Shown here piece by piece: positions 6,767 to 6,977 of a stretch of 6,977 bases of DNA. Made by a program: the position numbers and the translations under genes. The stretch's first letter is position 1; each line of letters starts with the position of its first letter. Under the pieces are notes generated by a model, which did not search any database, was not told the origin of the DNA, and saw only the letters and a list, made by a program, of their open reading frames with translations. Source of the DNA: Gammaproteobacteria bacterium (GTDB lineage: Bacteria > Pseudomonadota > Gammaproteobacteria > Arenicellales > Spongiicolonaceae); NCBI GenBank assembly GCA_007570945.1, contig RKSH01000133.1, forward strand, positions 1 through 6,977, in the 5' to 3' direction.

Positions 6767-6977
6767 CGGATTGCTGCAAAGCGGCGTGGATGCTGGACTT
6801 TCGCCGACAATGCCTTTTCTAATTTCTGCAGCGAGGTTATCGGGTATAATCCGGCGCATGTTGGTTTGGCGGGGAAAATTCTGGTGAAGTCGCAAGCCGA
6901 ATCTAACCGCGCGTTGCTGGGTAAAATCGCCGGCGCCCGCAATGAGGATGAGGTGAGAATCCCTCTTGCGGAGTGGT
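6767..6977 (+). CDS. Partial open frame with a GYNP linker-like motif, cut by right edge (possible orphan gpF/toxin tail)
   Basis: After a TAG at 6764-6766 this frame stays open for 70 codons to the edge. It has no ATG; TTG 6866 and GTG 6884 are the only usual start codons found. The first ten residues look non-coding. From about 6797 it is protein-like: TFADNAFSNF, CSEVIGYNPAHVGLAGKILV, KSQAESNRALLG, ending ARNEDEVRIPLAEW. The stretch F-x-x-E-x-x-GYNP-x-HV parallels F-x-x-D-x-x-x-GYNPGRHV in the gpF-toxin frame (about residues 101-116), and the DNA agrees locally (GGGTATAA-CCGG-GCATGT). I infer a second gpF-type linker followed by a different, unidentified C-terminal domain. It lacks a start of its own, so it is either a remnant or a silent cassette. 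The match is short and could be chance. Confidence 0.35.

Larger units (their letters stand above)
4610..6977 (+). mobile_element. Remnant of a Mu-like prophage (left end against plsC, right end beyond window)
   Basis: From about 4610 every identifiable piece is phage-like: the C-terminal end of a Mu gpF-type protein fused to a probable toxin, an unknown frame in the F-to-G interval, a frame starting like gpG, and the beginning of a C5 DNA methyltransferase. None of the structural genes is complete. The left boundary is inferred from where gpF similarity starts in frame (residues WWRYVAALDGV); no Mu-type end sequence, target duplication or attachment site is visible there. The pieces follow each other in one direction, so the region may have arisen by successive internal deletions of one prophage. 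Extent to the right is unknown. Confidence 0.6.

Noticed and set aside
6845..6850. TATAAT as a promoter for a gene at ATG 6858
   Set aside because: It is formed by the Tyr-Asn codons of the GYNP motif, lacks a -35 at proper spacing, and the ATG 6858 frame stops after nine codons.
6763..6887. Frame reading GLLQSGVDAGLS as a continuation of the methyltransferase
   Set aside because: Only a vague GL..G similarity is present, no later methyltransferase motif follows and the frame stops at 6885-6887 or nearby.

Overview
The window is high-GC bacterial DNA that I read as gammaproteobacterial. The split two-subunit glycyl-tRNA synthetase is followed directly by gmhB and an HX4E-type plsC homologue, an order I know from Pseudomonas and relatives, and a lipopolysaccharide-heptose gene implies a Gram-negative. 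No genus can be named from the sequence.

Bases 1-4564 are ordinary, intact host chromosome. A thioredoxin-fold gene (minus strand, cut by the left edge) is divergent from a tightly packed plus-strand operon: glyQ, glyS (4-bp ATGA overlap), gmhB (16-bp gap, GTG start) and plsC (3-bp gap). The genes charge tRNA(Gly), make the ADP-heptose precursor of lipopolysaccharide and acylate lysophosphatidic acid for phospholipid. The 127-bp divergent spacer holds recognisable promoter elements for both directions.

Bases from about 4610 to the right edge look like the remains of a Mu-like prophage lying straight against plsC. The main piece is a 452-codon reading frame. It carries the C-terminal end of a Mu gpF-type head-morphogenesis protein, then a conserved GYNPG linker, then a probable nuclease toxin of the barnase/EndoU/colicin/RelE (BECR) type, then a second C-terminal domain that I cannot name. 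The 5' part of the F gene is missing. A 133-codon unknown frame overlaps its stop by ATGA and ends on a short frame whose first residues (MSGVEIR) resemble the start of gpG/virion-morphogenesis proteins, so the F-X-G order of Mu-like phages seems preserved.

Further right are scraps: the tail of another frame ending in DGDGDD, and the first part of a C5-cytosine DNA methyltransferase whose motif I (DLFCGAGG) is encoded twice in a 90-bp tandem duplication and then breaks off. Next comes an AT-rich patch (39 G+C in 110 bases, counted by hand). Last is an edge-cut open frame that repeats a GYNP..HV signature like the linker of the F protein. This last piece could be an orphan toxin tail of the kind seen beside polymorphic toxins, and is the most speculative and perhaps most interesting item.
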